From Micropterix aruncella (taxonomy: Eukaryota; Arthropoda; Insecta; Lepidoptera; Micropterigidae), in the NCBI GenBank assembly GCA_944548615.1, contig OX155950.1, forward strand, positions 35,189,259-35,253,258: a DNA stretch of 64,000 bases, in the 5' to 3' direction. Position 1 is the first letter of the stretch, and the number at the start of each line of letters is the position of its first letter. Positions 43,820-55,561 of the stretch are shown in pieces. The notes under the pieces were generated by a model. The model was not told where the DNA came from, did not search any database, and was given only the letters and a program-made list of their open reading frames with translations. The position numbers were made by a program, and so were the translations under genes.

Positions 43820-44190
43820 TTTTAAATCAATGCAGTTGACCATTGAGGAGTTCCCTCGTTGGAAGCCAACCCTGGGTGTCGCAATCCCGTCTTGGTAATA
43901 TTTAGAACGGGCTGTCGTAATTGAATGCATATACACAATTTCGTGTCTGTTGTGCTATTGACCGTTGGGGAGTCTCCTCGTAGGGAGCCCAACCTGGGTG
44001 CAGCAGCCTTGCCATGGTAAAATTTAGATCGGGCTATCATAACTGAATGCGTACATAAAATTTCGTGTCTGTGGTGTTCGTGTCAGTCGCTTCGTCGGGA
44101 GCCAATCCTGAGTCAAGAATCAGGTCATGCTTGCCTTGAAAAAATTCATTGTCATCGGGACTCAACCAACATGTCATTCATAAATGATGG
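43820..44190 (-). repeat. Tandem minisatellite, locus 2
   Basis: Nearly three units in minus orientation of the locus-1 repeat (GGAGCCCAACCTGGGTGCAG, CGGGCTATCATAACTGAATG, AAATTTCGTGTCTGT), followed by the shared flank CATTGTCATCGGGACTC. Confidence 0.85.
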
Positions 44191-44199
44191 AGTTCTGCG

Positions 44200-44275
44200 G
44201 TAACAAACATTGAAAATTAAAAAAAGATACAACCCAATTGATAACCTCCTCCTTTTTTTGAAGTCAGTTAAAAAT
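44200..44275. repeat. AGGAGGTTATCAATT motif shared among moth repeats
   Basis: Minus sense: TTTTTAACTGACTTCAAAAA followed by AGGAGGAGGTTATCAATTGG. From memory this boundary is common in lepidopteran repeats; its element class is unclear to me. A cut-down form (AAAAAAAAACCGACCTG) borders the minisatellite at 51758. Confidence 0.55.
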
Positions 44276-44279
44276 AACG

Positions 44280-44675
44280 TTATGCGCATACTTGTTGATG
44301 AAGCAGATACACCGGGATGGATCTCTCAAAAATATTAATGTCGTTAATCGCCTTTAATTTGTCAGGCAATTCATTAAAAAAATTAGTTCCTATGTAATGT
44401 CTAGTCTCCTGGAATTTGGCCGTACTTTGTATGGCCGGTTGGAGGTGATGAGTTTTATTACTGGTGTCATGCCGATGTACTCTCTCCAGTGATATTGGCG
44501 AGCTCCTATTGTGATAAAATTCGCAAAGGGCTTCTTGAGCAACAGTTTCATATACGGTCAATATCCCTAGTTTTTGGAAGTTTTCCCGATTCTTTTTGCA
44601 AAACTTGCTAGTCTCTGGCCAAATTTTGTATTCCTGTTTCAACCGCCCCATATTTCGGCTTGAAGTATTGATCAA
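44280..44675 (-). pseudogene. LINE RT C-terminus
   Basis: Minus frame with FQKLGILTVYETVAQEALCE, HRHDTSNKTHHLQPAIQS, GTNFFNELPDKLKAINDIN, FERSIPVYLL, the terminal layout of a CR1/Jockey-like ORF2 (LGILTV..Y......FFN.LP..LK). Intact as far as it goes; the RT core is missing. Confidence 0.8.
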
Positions 44676-45497
44676 AAAGTAGGTTAAAAATCGTTGTTTC
44701 TTTCATTATATTTCTTAATAGCAACACTTATTTACAATATTTCAGAAAACTTTTTTACACAATGTACACATTTATGACGTACATATCACGTACGCTTTGT
44801 GGGTTTCAGGTTTTTTTCTGTTTTTATTTTGTACTTGAAAGTAAGATATACGGTTTGTTGCATTCTGGGGATAATATAGCGGACGTATCTCGAACGTTAG
44901 CATAGGTAGGGCGGTTAATCTGTGGATTTAAATTTGGTTTTCACTTATTTTTAAATGAGTAAGTCGCTCTTCATCAGTTTGCTCTTTTTAAAAATAATGC
45001 GTAAGTAAATTTTAAGTAAACGGAGTTGTAAGAACAAAAGCAGGAATCTATTGTGTCTCAGAATCTGTTACCTTACCCATGGTTCTCTGGGACGTATAGC
45101 TTATTTCGACGGACGGACAGACGGATGCATACGATTGTCACATTTTTTTAAAAATAGAATGTCTGATAACCAACGAACGTGAAAATCATGTAGTGGGATC
45201 TTGTACTGATACCACACCTCGCACGCCGTACCACACCGCCGCCGGATTAGATCTAACTTTATCAATTAAAGCGAATTCCACGGTAAACCCGGTAAACCGC
45301 AAGTTTGTGCGGTTTTGCACCATTCCTAACTACGAATATATCACTCGCATACACGTGTAGTTTTCTACTTCATATCAAACCTCTGCTGTATCTGCAGCTT
45401 TGCCTACATCAATAGTTGTTTGGATTTGTTATTCTATATAATAATAAGGGATTACATTTTTTTTAAACTAAAAAAAAACTTTTTCAACCTACTAGTG
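44676..45497. other. No gene seen
   Basis: Hairpin AAACCGCA / TGCGGTTT at 45294-45315 next to GGTAAACCCGGTAAACC. Otherwise AT-rich. Confidence 0.35.
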
Positions 45498-45700
45498 ATA
45501 ATATGTAAACAAAGGACTCAATGAGACTTGTCGAACAAGCCCAAAATTGATGGCCTTATTGTTAACTATTTAGTAGTCCATATTCAAACCTCTCTTCTCA
45601 ATAATCAGACCCTCCTGGTCATAATATGTAACCAAAGTACTCAATGAGACAAGTCCAACCAGCCCAAACTTGATATGCTTATTGTCAGCCATTGAAGACT
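45498..45700. repeat. Two direct repeats with 123-bp period
   Basis: ATAATATGTAAACAAAGGAC..CAATGAGACTTGTC..CAAGCCCAAAATTGAT (45498-45571) recurs with changes at 45621-45696. Confidence 0.75.
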
Positions 45701-45796
45701 CACTGTACTACTTTCCACGTCCATAATCGTTAATACTATATATGTTATAAACAAAGCATGATATGAAAAGTTGCATATTTATTAGACCTACTCGAT

Positions 45797-45990
45797 TGCT
45801 GTCACAGATCGAATCCTATAGCCGTCACATCGGGTTTGCCACAGGGCTCAAATCTCTCTCCTCTCCTCTTTGTTATATTCTTAAATGATGCTAACACCGT
45901 GAACGCGCCAGGTGTATATGAAAACCTATTCCTTATTATGTTAATGTTAATTCTACTATGTTTCATCCTCTCAATTTAATTAGTACCTAC
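45797..45990 (+). pseudogene. LINE reverse transcriptase scrap with SG.PQGS box
   Basis: Plus frame IAVTSGLPQGSNLSPLLFVI then FLNDANTVNAPGVYENL. This is RT block 4 (SGVPQGS.LGPLLF.IF.ND). It breaks before the YADD/FADD block. Family not determined. Confidence 0.8.
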
Positions 45991-46271
45991 CTGCGTAAAA
46001 TATGTATTACCACTGGTACAATATCTAAGGTCAAAATTTTTGTCCATATTGCGTGAGCGTTCGTAACATCAGGAGTTTTCGCTTTAATGATTAGAAATAA
46101 AATTTAATAGTCTTTCTCGCAAATGGTTTATACTACTCGAAGCATCATCGGGACATCGGGACCAACAGCAGAGCAGCCAAGGAAGACCAGGAAGAAGCGG
46201 CGTTTCAAGATACTCCTTTTATAATTCCTGGTTTTATTCACACTTGGCTGTCAAGTTTACCTGCCCTTTTT

Positions 46272-46530
46272 AAAATTACAGTAGGACGGTGTCTACTACA
46301 GCGGCTGGTATAACGATATGGGATTGTTTTTTCAGCAGTGGGATAAATGTATAAGACTTAGAGACAAGACAATCTACCGTCTAGCTCCACCAACATGCCT
46401 GTAAGAGGCCAACGCCTTACGGCAAGGCATCGGGAGAGGTACCCAGATGGCAGCCTCGTCCCACTAACTACCAGTTTTGGTAGGATATCTATGTCTAGAG
46501 TTAATTTTTAGGATACCTCCATCCCCCCGA
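46272..46530 (+). repeat. Family X repeat, copy 8 (short form, truncated)
   Basis: GGTGTCTACTACAGCGGCTG, AACGATATGGGATTGTTTTT, CAACGCCTTACGGCAAGGCA, CCCACTAACTACCAG match the complement of copy 2. The first stem-loop (ACGGG..CCCGT) is deleted. Confidence 0.82.
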
Positions 46531-46865
46531 CTGTTTACAAAACGATACAAAAAGTAATACATTCCCCGTATTACTTTTTGGAAGTATGCAAATACCCTAT
46601 AGTCTCACATATAAAAGATTCATAATAACACTTTGTTTTTTTATGGATTAATTTATGTGTATCGTTTTTTAATGTTTTGAATTCGAAACGATTGATCAGC
46701 TGAGATATTCTCAAATAAATTGATAGAAATTGGGAGCGAAAAGGGGCCGGTTTATCTGACCTCAAGAAATTTCATTTCCTTATAACTTCTAAAATTTAGT
46801 GACGTCAAAAGAAGTAATGGTGGAGAAAGTATTTCCCATTATTCAAACCAATTATAAAAATAAGA
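46531..46865. other. No gene seen
   Basis: A short inverted pair GATACAAAAAGTAATACATT / CGTATTACTTTTTG at 46543-46577; AT-rich otherwise. Confidence 0.35.
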
Positions 46866-48000
46866 TCAGTCAGAAGACGATCGGCTGAGTGTACGAGCCG
46901 TCTACGAAATCAATAATATCATTCGGTCTAACATCAAAGCGAGGCAGCACATACAAATCCGTGGACACTGTTGTGGAAGCAGATAAAGCTTTTAATTATC
47001 CAACAGAATTTTTGAATTCGCTTGATCTGCCAGGGTTGCCATATGCTTTCATATGGACAATTATATGTTGTGTGACGCAAGGCCGACTCTCACTGACTCC
47101 AAGATGTTCGGTGTGAAAGCCGGGTGTCAACAAGTCCTTTTACTCCGTAATAAGATGCAATTTATGTTATCAGAAGGTTTTATTTATTATCGGTATATCG
47201 ATTTAATAATTTATTTATCTTGATTTGAATATTATGCCGTATCGTACTATATTGCCAGTATAACGTTCCCGAATAATTATCGCGGCGAGCGGCGAGGAAG
47301 GTAAGGAATTGATTTTTGTACCTCAGAGTATCTCAACTCTCGGGTACTTTACTACTGTCTGTTGGAGGACCAGACAGATAGTTGGTTTAGATTGGTTATG
47401 CAGGAAGAAAGGATAGGTTACCCCAAGGTCTGGCTATACGCATTAACCAATTAAGGAACCGAAGTTGCGTACCTGTGCACTGTCTAGCGGGAGGAAGGAA
47501 AGGTTACCTTTTGTATCAGAGATTCTGTGTCTCCTCGATACTTGAAGGATGAGGTGGTAGCACTAATGCATTGACCGGCTAATGCATTGACCGGCTCGTG
47601 AAGAGTCATAGCTACAGAAGCGCTCGCTAGGAGATGACCACTCGAGGAATAATACTGATTGGTCAAATGTACTGGGTTATATACCCTGATAAATGACGCA
47701 ATCCTGAAAGGAGTGATGAAATAAGTATGTCCATCCGCTCGATTTGGAGAAATTGGCATGACTCACCGCTTGTGACTGCATTAATTACCAAAATTCGATG
47801 GAATTTAATAGCAGTGCACGTGTAGAATCGATTGTATTTGCGTCAATGAATTTCTACAGAATTCATTCGTTAGTCATGCTTTTGTTGACTGTATGTAGGT
47901 ACTCAAGGACCCTACAGCTGCGTGTTCTTGAGTCGGCAAACCAGAACATCTATATATCTGCACAGCCAATGGATCAATAAAATATATTGTGCCTATATTA
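46866..48000 (+). pseudogene. Helitron Pif1-like helicase, two fragments
   Basis: Fragment 1, with a frame change, reads VYEINNIIRSNI then TYKSVDTVVEADKAFNYPTE, FLNSLDLPGLP, the region before the helicase LRNL block. Fragment 2 reads LESANQNIYISAQPMDQ followed by a stop at the TKNIVY position, which is the extreme C-terminus. The stretch between (motifs with INKAQGQ) is replaced by the repeat at 47490-47905 and unassigned DNA. Nonfunctional. Confidence 0.72.
47490..47905 (+). repeat. Unknown LTR-like repeat, copy 2
   Basis: Diverged relative of 34830-35195 (see there); ends TTGTTGACTGTATGTAGG. It separates the two Helitron helicase fragments. Duplicated 18-bp step AATGCATTGACCGGCT at 47564-47597. 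Confidence 0.5.
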
Positions 48001-48107
48001 ACAAGCATGGTTAAATAAACATATTAGAAACGCATGCTTTGTCTTTTTATTATTTTCCATATAACCAGAATTAGCCACAGCAACGCGTGGCCGGGTATAG
48101 CTAGTAT

Positions 48108-48655
48108 TTTATATAGAAAGCATCACGACAAAAAGATTTAAAGCCTTACCAATAAAAATGTACTTATAACAACCCATATTAAACGGCATTAATTTTATAC
48201 CCGGTATAGCTGAGTTGTAACGGAGTTGTAAAAGCGGGACCAATAAACGAGTTTTAATGCAATTATAAACCGCCCTGAAATCATATATAAACCATATTAT
48301 GAACATAGCAAGTCCCATATATTATAGTAGGCATGGCTAAGCAAATATTAGTATAGAAAAACAATCGAAAGTAACCCTAAAATGTATATTTAATGGTGTG
48401 TAATCGTAACAGTCGAAAATATTCTATTAAAATCCTTCCGAATACTCCACATTGTAAGTAAGTAGATTATTGATGTGACTTTCTAGCAAAAATAATTATC
48501 TCTTCGCCCCTTATGACAAAGCTATTGGTATTGTCCTCGATATTTCTTCAAACTCGCATATAAAAACTACGCATTATATTCCTAGAAAAATTTAGCGATA
48601 TCTTCTTTTTATAGAGCCCCTTTTTATCGAAGATTAACGATTATTACAGCTATCT
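48108..48655. other. No gene seen
   Basis: AT-rich; GGTATAGC occurs at 48095 and 48203, otherwise nothing recognised. Confidence 0.35.
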
Positions 48656-48945
48656 TCACTCGCGAAACTGCCGCAGGAAAAACGTCTTTAGATTTTTGAT
48701 CCAGGATGTCCTTCTTCTGCCGGTCCTTCTCAAATCTTTCTTGCATTTCTTTTTGCAAAATTTAAACCCCTCATTAAGTATCCGAAGTATTAGAGTTTCC
48801 GTTTGATCCATCCCCCATATTCGACTCTTTGTCCGTCCTCGAAATATGGAGCATTGTTTTATAAACCTTCGTTTCAAAGGCCTCCAGTTTCTAACCCAGG
48901 GTCTGTATGAGAGTTCAGTTTTCCATCCCATTGGAGAGAGTGGGA
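48656..48945 (-). pseudogene. RTE-like LINE C-terminal remnant
   Basis: Minus-strand reading in shifting frames: NGMEN.TLIQTLG, KLEAFETKVYKTMLHISRTD, then GRRRTSWIKNLKTFF. This matches the order YG.E.WTL..KLEAFE.W.YR.ML.ISW and GRRR.SWL.NLR seen at 53.6 and 61.8 kb. Several frameshifts and stops. Confidence 0.72.
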
Positions 48946-49172
48946 CATATGTACGTACTGACTTACATAGTACTTTACCATTCTTATTCTGATATGCAAT
49001 GATATGTTATGGCAGCAAAGAAGTTTCTTCATTTTGAAGATGTTAACTCGAGCAAGTTTAATTTATATTTTACTTCCTGACTGCAGGCTCTTTGCTCATT
49101 TAGGTAGCATTATATTTTGAGTGAAATCTATTCCAAAAGCCTATTTGCTTCTATTTACTTATAATCCGATAT

Positions 49173-49781
49173 TTTAAGCTATTGCATAGCTTTTATCGCG
49201 GGCCTAGGCCAGCGCGGCGACCGAATGAAGAAATTTCTTAACGAAAATTAATGATTTTAAACTGATAATTACGTCTAAACGAGTACTGCTTACGATTCGA
49301 AAAAAATATATGTTAAACAAGAACATTTTCTTAATTTTCTTAGCTTTGAATATTTTAGATTTTCTTTATATTACATAGTGTAATTAATTTGTGAAATTAG
49401 GTCTAACCGAACACAAAAACGACTACTACGCAAATACTATCTGGCGTATTATTATGAAACCTGCACCATTTTAAAGATAATTTAATTAGCTATCTTTTTA
49501 TCTACCATTTTTTTCGAATAATCTGTTTTTTTGCTTTATCGAATAAAAAGTTCGTGCGCGGCGCTCTATCGGAAAACGTTTAAATTATTCGGAATCATTT
49601 GCTTCCGCAGCCGCAAATGATTCGATACGTTGAAATTATTCAAGGATGGATAATTTCAACGTTTTCCGATAGAGCGCAGTTATCTGATATAAGAAAAAAT
49701 AAAAATAAAATAATTATAATTGCATAAGTTGTTAAAAATGCTATGCAATAGCTTTACCGCGGCAGTCCCCGAGTGCCACAC
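49173..49781. mobile_element. TIR element, copy 2, with internal foldback
   Basis: Near-identical to 30132-30720 over about 590 bp. The foldback (about 49560-49678) is slightly longer here because of an extra GATACGTTG...AAGGATG piece. Same ends. Confidence 0.8.
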
Positions 49782-50145
49782 AATTTTTTGTTTTTCTGCT
49801 CTTTATTTTAAACCCCGTTATATTAGCAAGTATTATTAATATAAAATAAAAAATAAAATATAAATAAAAATAAATAAATAAAAATAAAAAATAAAATAAA
49901 AAATTAACCCTATTATATAACTCGTAGATAATCATTATTATTTCTTATAGTAAAATATTATCTGATTATCAGATATTATTAATCCTCTCATCACTTACAC
50001 TAACGTCCCAGACTGCATCATCAAGTACCTCTCCAACTGATTGTTCCTAATAGATGTTTAGTAGAATAGGAGATAATAATTATGTAACATTGCCTGACTC
50101 CCACATAATATACAACATTTGCAATATTAGCGATATGGTTCTATA
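49782..50145. other. AT-rich, no gene
   Basis: AAAATAAA-type low-complexity at 49838-49902. Confidence 0.45.
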
Positions 50146-50149
50146 TTAA

Positions 50150-50423
50150 CCCGTTGAGTATGAGTCAACCAAATCTGGTCGCGAAACAATTATCCGTTGA
50201 GTACGAGTCGACCAAATCTGGTCGCGCGTTTTTTTCACTTCTTTGACGTTCTCATATTTATTCATAATTATCTAATTGTTTTACAAAATGGTATTTCAAT
50301 ATTCTATATTCGAAATTTCAATGCAATCATTGTGCAGTTGTTCTTTTTATGATTGGTGTAGTAGTTTCTGTATCCTGCAAAAGAGACAGATGCATCCATG
50401 AAAATACCCATTTACTCCAAGGG
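50150..50423 (+). mobile_element. TTAA MITE (piggyBac-type), copy 3, deleted
   Basis: 274 bp between TTAA at 50146-50149 and 50424-50427. Same ends as copy 2; about 35 bp are missing near 50370 (from GTAGTTTC to CCTGCAAAAG). Confidence 0.92.
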
Positions 50424-50514
50424 TTAAGTTTATTGTCCGTCCATTGCTGCATTATTGATGCATAGTACTCAGAGTGGTGTCCCTCAAATGTGAGGCGTCC
50501 AATAATGGATGCCT

Positions 50515-50692
50515 TGGCAAAATGTATACAAAATGTATATAAATTTATATAAATGTAAATATTAATGTAAATGTGCGCCGCTTTATAGTAATCCGCTCTA
50601 TAGTAATGCTATAGCTCTATAGTAAACCCCGCTCTATGAAAATGTAAATGTAAATGTAAATATAAATTTATATACATTTTGCCGTAGGCAAA
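50515..50692. mobile_element. Small inverted-repeat element
   Basis: GGCAAAATGTATA...TATAAATTTATAT at the left and ATATAAATTTATATACATTT then TGCC at the right. ATGTAA repeats and a CGCTCTATAGTAA-like pair inside. Superfamily unknown. Confidence 0.65.
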
Positions 50693-51734
50693 CCCGAGCT
50701 AATCGCCAGTCATTTGTGGGGTTAATAATATTCTAAGTTTGACCTTTAGATAGAGCATAAACCCATTTTCAGTTCTCTAGAAAAACGATTATAACAAAAA
50801 GTTTCACGAATCTTCGGAATATTTCTCTTAAAAATCTTTCCCAAAAATCCATGCACATTTTATTCAAAATGCTTGCTGCGAAATATTTCACGCCGTAATT
50901 AGCTTACACGATGACGTCGCCGCCCATAAACTTAACGATAATAAACTGCGCGCTGACTAATCATAAACTCGATGCTGCTAGAAACGCGGAAGATTGACTG
51001 CCTCATTATCCGTGTTGGTTTCCCAGACCAACCACTAACGCAAACTAACATATGATTAATTGATTATCAACTATGCAAGAACTCAACGACGACGTAGCTG
51101 TCATAGTGGTTCGCTGCAAAAAAAGGGGATATTGTATCAGGGGAATTGATGGTTGAACTCCGTAATTAATAACAATAATGATAGATTCGGAGAACAGAGC
51201 GTAAAATAACAATAGAGTAAAACTTAAAATTCTGGACATGTGTCTTACTGAAATAAAATATTCATTGGAAAATTCAACTTTATGGACTCATTTATTACTG
51301 TTTGAAGAAGTCATAAAACAGGTAGAGAATAGAAGAGGTTAAGGTTTAAAGTGGGAGAAGTAATTAAGTGGTACGCGAAAAAAACAGACATTTAATTATA
51401 AAGAAAGCCACTTTGCACAGTTGTGGTTTAATACAGTTTATCGATTTTACCTGAGGTCTACCAATTTAGTTACAGATATTTTATCAACACGGCGGCCAGA
51501 CAACAGATCAACAAAGGAATGCGCGGTTTTATAAAAGTCTTGAATATTTTATAAATCTAATATATCAAAAAATATGAATGTAGTCACTGGATTCACATAT
51601 TACTTCTGACTTATGGCTTTCGAGGACAGGGAAGTGAGAATGGTATTCGGCAGTAGTCATCACGCACTTAAAATTAAGAAGATATAGTGGGCTCGATTGC
51701 GTTTCTTCGTAAACTAATATGGGAAATTAATACA
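50693..51734. other. Noncoding, possibly unique
   Basis: 50700-51040 is of balanced composition with no other copy here (GATGACGTCGCCGCCCATAA inside). 51240-51734 AT-rich. No gene recognised. Confidence 0.35.
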
Positions 51735-52190
51735 TATAAAACAAAATTTTACCAAAAAAAAACCGACCTGTTTTTTTTTTGTAAGTGCAGCAGCGCATGG
51801 TGAAACTTAGAACGGGCTGTAATAATTTAATGCGTATACAAAATTTCGTGACTGTGTTAGTGATCGTTGAGGAGTTCCCTCGTTGGAAGTCAACACTGGG
51901 TGCCGCAGTTCTGTCCTGGTGAAACTTAAAACGGGCTATCGTAATTGAATGCATATACAAAATTTCTTGTCTGTACTGTTTCCTCTCGTAGGGAGCCAAT
52001 CCTGGGTGCCGCAGCCGTGTCATGATGAAACACAGAACGGTCTATCGTAACTGAATGCGCATACAAAATTTCGTGTCTGTGCTGTTGACGGTTGAGGAGT
52101 CCCCTCATCGGGAGCCAACCCTCAGTGAAGAATCAGGTGATGCTTACCATAAAAAATGCATTGTCATCGGAACTGAACCAACCTGGAAAT
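51735..52190 (-). repeat. Tandem minisatellite, locus 3
   Basis: About three and a half units in minus orientation (GGAGTTCCCTCGTTGGAAGT, ACTGGGTGCCGCAGTTCTGT, CGGGCTATCGTAATTGAATG). Same right flank as locus 2 (GAAGAATCAGGTGATGCTTA, GTCATCGGAACTGAACCAAC). Confidence 0.87.
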
Positions 52191-53299
52191 TTTCAACAAT
52201 ATTTCCACAACATTTAATTTTCAAGTTAAATGATTTTGAATAAGTTTAAAATGAGAATTAAGTGATGGGTTTAAAAAAGCATGTGGGGCTTTATATAAAT
52301 TGTTATAAATATTTCAATGGTTATGGTAGGTATTTCATGTAAATATATAGTTATTATTAAAAAAAAACAAAGAAATCACCTCACGCTTTTTTAATTTATA
52401 ACTCCTTTTTTTTCAATCACGTTATTCTCATTTTAAACTTATTCTGTATTAAGCTGTATTGAGTTTGGGGTACTTTCTAATGCTGTTGAACAATATATTT
52501 TTATTTTAAAATTACAATCCTTACATTTTTTACTTTTTAGTTCACATTGATTATTACTTTTAAGTTCACGTATTTTTTTGCTTTTTTTATATAAAAAAAA
52601 TCATCTATATTTTGCACAATAAAAGCCTTATTTTTTTTTCTGTGATGTTTTGTTTTATTGAACCAATAGTAATAGTTGCTTGTTGTAAATGGGATGTAAG
52701 TCTGGTTTATTTTATACATAAGCAAATAATTTCTTTTTTCCCTTGCATCATTTAGCTTTACCCAAATCTCATTTATGTAGGTTAAAGCGGATTCAACCCA
52801 GATAGCGAGGTTGAGACGTGACAGATAACTCATTTAAGTTAGCGAAGATAAATATTAACTGAGACTGGAAAATACGCTGAACATAATATTCCCACGTGAT
52901 GTTTACACATTCACATCCGTTGAGCCTTTGACTTTGCCGAAAGAGTAAGTTACTAAATAGGAGGTGTCGGGTGGTTTACATGACGTCATTAAAACTGACA
53001 CGAGTTTTCCATTAGTTTGCGTATTCTCAGAGCGGTTCGTGGCATGTACTGTTGTAGTTTTACAACGCTAGTTCTGCTCGCTGATAATTAATTAATATTG
53101 TTAAGCACGGTTTACAACAGTCATGCGCGCCAATATGCAACTTTAAGCTGACGCAGAAAGCCGGCTTAACATGCGCCAACTGACAACTACTGTTGGAAAC
53201 GGGCCACCGAACACTGCTGCCACAATGTGTGGCATGCTCTGGTCGAGAGAACTTTAATAATGCAGAAATGGCCCTATCTACTCACACACAATACAGAAG
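52191..53299. other. No identified gene
   Basis: The minus frame 52537-52833 (98 codons; NLAIWVESALTYINEIWVKL) has real-protein texture at its N-terminal half but a low-complexity rest, and no family that I know. Remainder unassigned. Confidence 0.35.
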
Positions 53300-53600
53300 T
53301 ACATTTTACATACTAAAAGGATGAAAGATTGTATGAGAAAAACTAACCAATATTGGGCGCTTCTTCATTGGCCGACCCGGCTCCGACCCGACACCGGCAC
53401 CGACAGTACTCAACGACACGAGACGCCGACAGGTACATTCTTCATTGACCGGCACCGACACGCGCCGACCCGACACGGCAGCTTTATACTTACAGTAGGA
53501 CGAGGGCAAGAGCGATGGCAGGGTATAATAAATTGTATTTGTTGTTATATCAGGGTATAATAAATCTGGGTTATCGCAATTTTATAATACACCCCAACCA
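53300..53600. repeat. CCGAC/CACCGACA-rich short repeats
   Basis: 53372-53480 is built from CCGACCC, CACCGACA and GACACG steps; a duplicated GGGTATAATAAAT follows at 53521 and 53552. Confidence 0.6.
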
Positions 53601-53624
53601 GCATATATCATAGTGCAAGTATAA

Positions 53625-54095
53625 TCTTCTTCTTCTTAGGGTGCCTTTCCAACTAGTAAAGGTTGGTAGTCAGCTCAGCATACTTTTTTTTGTCCTTCAC
53701 CAGGCAAAACAATTCTGCGACACTCGTAACTCCGGTCTATTCTCAAATGTTCCACGACCAAGATTTCCGTATACGACCAGGTCTCCTCTTTCCTGCAACT
53801 TTCCCACCCTAATTAGTTGCAGGAGTTCGTACCTATTGTGCCTAAGCACGTAATTCAGATATACAACTTTGAGCGGTTTTGTGGTCTGCCAAAGCTTGCG
53901 CTTCAGGCTGACACGCCGTAGAACTTCCTCATTGGTGACTTGTGAGTCTAAGATGTCAACATCATGCGTCTGTATACCCACATCTTGAATGCTTCTATAC
54001 TTTTCCCGACATCTTCTTTAATAGTCCAGGTCTCACATTCGTATAAAAGTATGGGCCAGATGTAGCACGTATTCGAAGTGGGCACGGAGAAGACG
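53625..54095 (-). pseudogene. RTE-like LINE C-terminal remnant with AAG tail
   Basis: Minus strand, three frames: CYIWPILLYECETWTIKEDV then SIEAFKMWVYRRM; then QVTNEEVLRRVSLKRKLWQT, NYVLRHNRYELLQLI; then a decayed GR..SWL..LR part. The order equals the end of RTE-type endonuclease-RT proteins. The element ends GGAAAGGCACCCTAAGAAG with AAGAAGAAG (53625-53640). Confidence 0.85.
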
Positions 54096-54722
54096 TATTC
54101 GAAGTGGGATTATCCGGTTTCGATTGCAAAGAACCCTTTTAATTTTTTCAATGGCGCTGCGTGCAATCTTGATGCGAATCTTGATCTCCACTTCACTGTC
54201 TCAGTTTTGTGTAAGATATTATTATTTATCAACTTGTTCTATTCCGATTTAGAAGTGTGATATTGTTAGAATCTTTTTGTCATCCCGAGTATCATAGGGT
54301 AGGTGCCGCGACCCCTTGCTATTATATAAGGAGAAAACAGCGTCTTTAATATAAATCGTTGTATTACGCGGTGCATGTTGACATTAGTCAATTGACAGTT
54401 TAGTCTTTTTTCGTTCTTCCTGTTCTTGGCCATCAGAAATAGGTCCGGTAGTGACAAAGAGAAATATTTGCAATATTAATTATATAATAATATAACAATA
54501 ATAAAAGGTTTAATTAATAAACTCCAAGAAAAATACCAATTTAATCACCCGTTTTTGGTTGTTACGATTTTTTTCCAATCCAAAATTTTGGAAAATTTTA
54601 AAACTACGTAATTGTACTCGGAAAAAACGCGATATGTATTAATGATGAAACACTGATTTTTTATTCAATCGTAATTTCTAAACGCGTGAACCGATTTAGA
54701 CGTGTGCAATGTTTATATAATC
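54096..54722. other. No gene; a repeat R scrap
   Basis: TTTTGTCATCCCGAGTATCA at 54274-54293 is repeat R. Rest AT-rich. Confidence 0.4.
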
Positions 54723-55165
54723 GTTTTGTCATCCCGAGTGTCATACGGTATCCAAACTGTCCTAATGTTAACCCTTTAATAACTGCCAAGCCCGAGTTAT
54801 CTCGGGCTTGGCTTTGCACCACTATTGCCAACCACGAGTATTCTCGGGCGACTTAGAGGAGTTTTCAAGTGAAAGCCTATTACTTTGGCAGTTATTGACT
54901 TGCAGTCTTTGTAGGGTGGTGATTAAAATAAAATAAAAAGTTAGTATACTTTTTGTAATAACGGTCAAAAAATAATATTATAATATACAATCTTGGCATG
55001 CAATGGGTTAAAATATACTTGTTTAAATTTCCAAATTTCAATAAATTATAATAGGTATAACGTGTTTAGTATAGAATGAAAGGTCTGATTGAGTACATTT
55101 CGGAAATATACATCTATCGATATGGATAAATATATAAACCACAGATACTTAATTCATTAAAAAAA
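54723..55165 (+). repeat. Repeat R, copy 2, split by a MITE
   Basis: Left part TTTTGTCATCCCGAGTGTCA (54723-54767), right part with AAAGGTCTGATTGAGTACAT..ATGGATAAATATATAAACCAC (55012-55165). Confidence 0.65.
54772..55007 (+). mobile_element. TTAA MITE of another family
   Basis: 236 bp between TTAA at 54768-54771 and 55008-55011. Ends CCCTTTAATA and GCATGCAATGGG. Contains the hairpin GCCCGAG..CTCGGGC at 54788-54806 and a related CGAGTATTCTCGGGC at 54836-54850. Confidence 0.8.
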
Positions 55166-55529
55166 ATCGTATTAAAAATAATTATAAATATATTAAATCA
55201 ATTTTTGTAACGGCACGAGTTTTTTCTTCTTTTTAATATATTTAATTGTTTAATATAGTTTTTATATTTCATGCAGACAAGGAATCTTTATTTTCACAAA
55301 GCACTCTGCAATACTGCACTGTGATTGTTTAAAGATATAGATATGTAGCAATAAGAGTGCATTTCTGAGTTCTAATTTTTAAATGCAAATAAAAAATATA
55401 ATTATTAATAATATTATTTGAGACATGTTTACGTCCTCATTGGGCGCTCAGAAGTGACAGCTGCGATCTGGGGGCTATTTAAAAAAAAAACCATGTAAAG
55501 CAAGTGTATGATATTACCTATAAATAGGA
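55166..55529. other. AT-rich, no gene
   Basis: Nothing recognised before the Penelope end. Confidence 0.4.
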
Positions 55530-55561
55530 TTGAAAAAAAATTACCGTGTGAAATTTGTAGC

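Larger units (their letters stand above)
46866..48107 (+). mobile_element. Helitron remnant with 3' terminus, interrupted
   Basis: Helicase scraps at 46866-47036 and 47918-48000 flank an unrelated LTR-like repeat. The end has the hairpin CCAC..GTGG (48075-48091) and CTAG at 48104-48107 followed by T. Confidence 0.75.
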
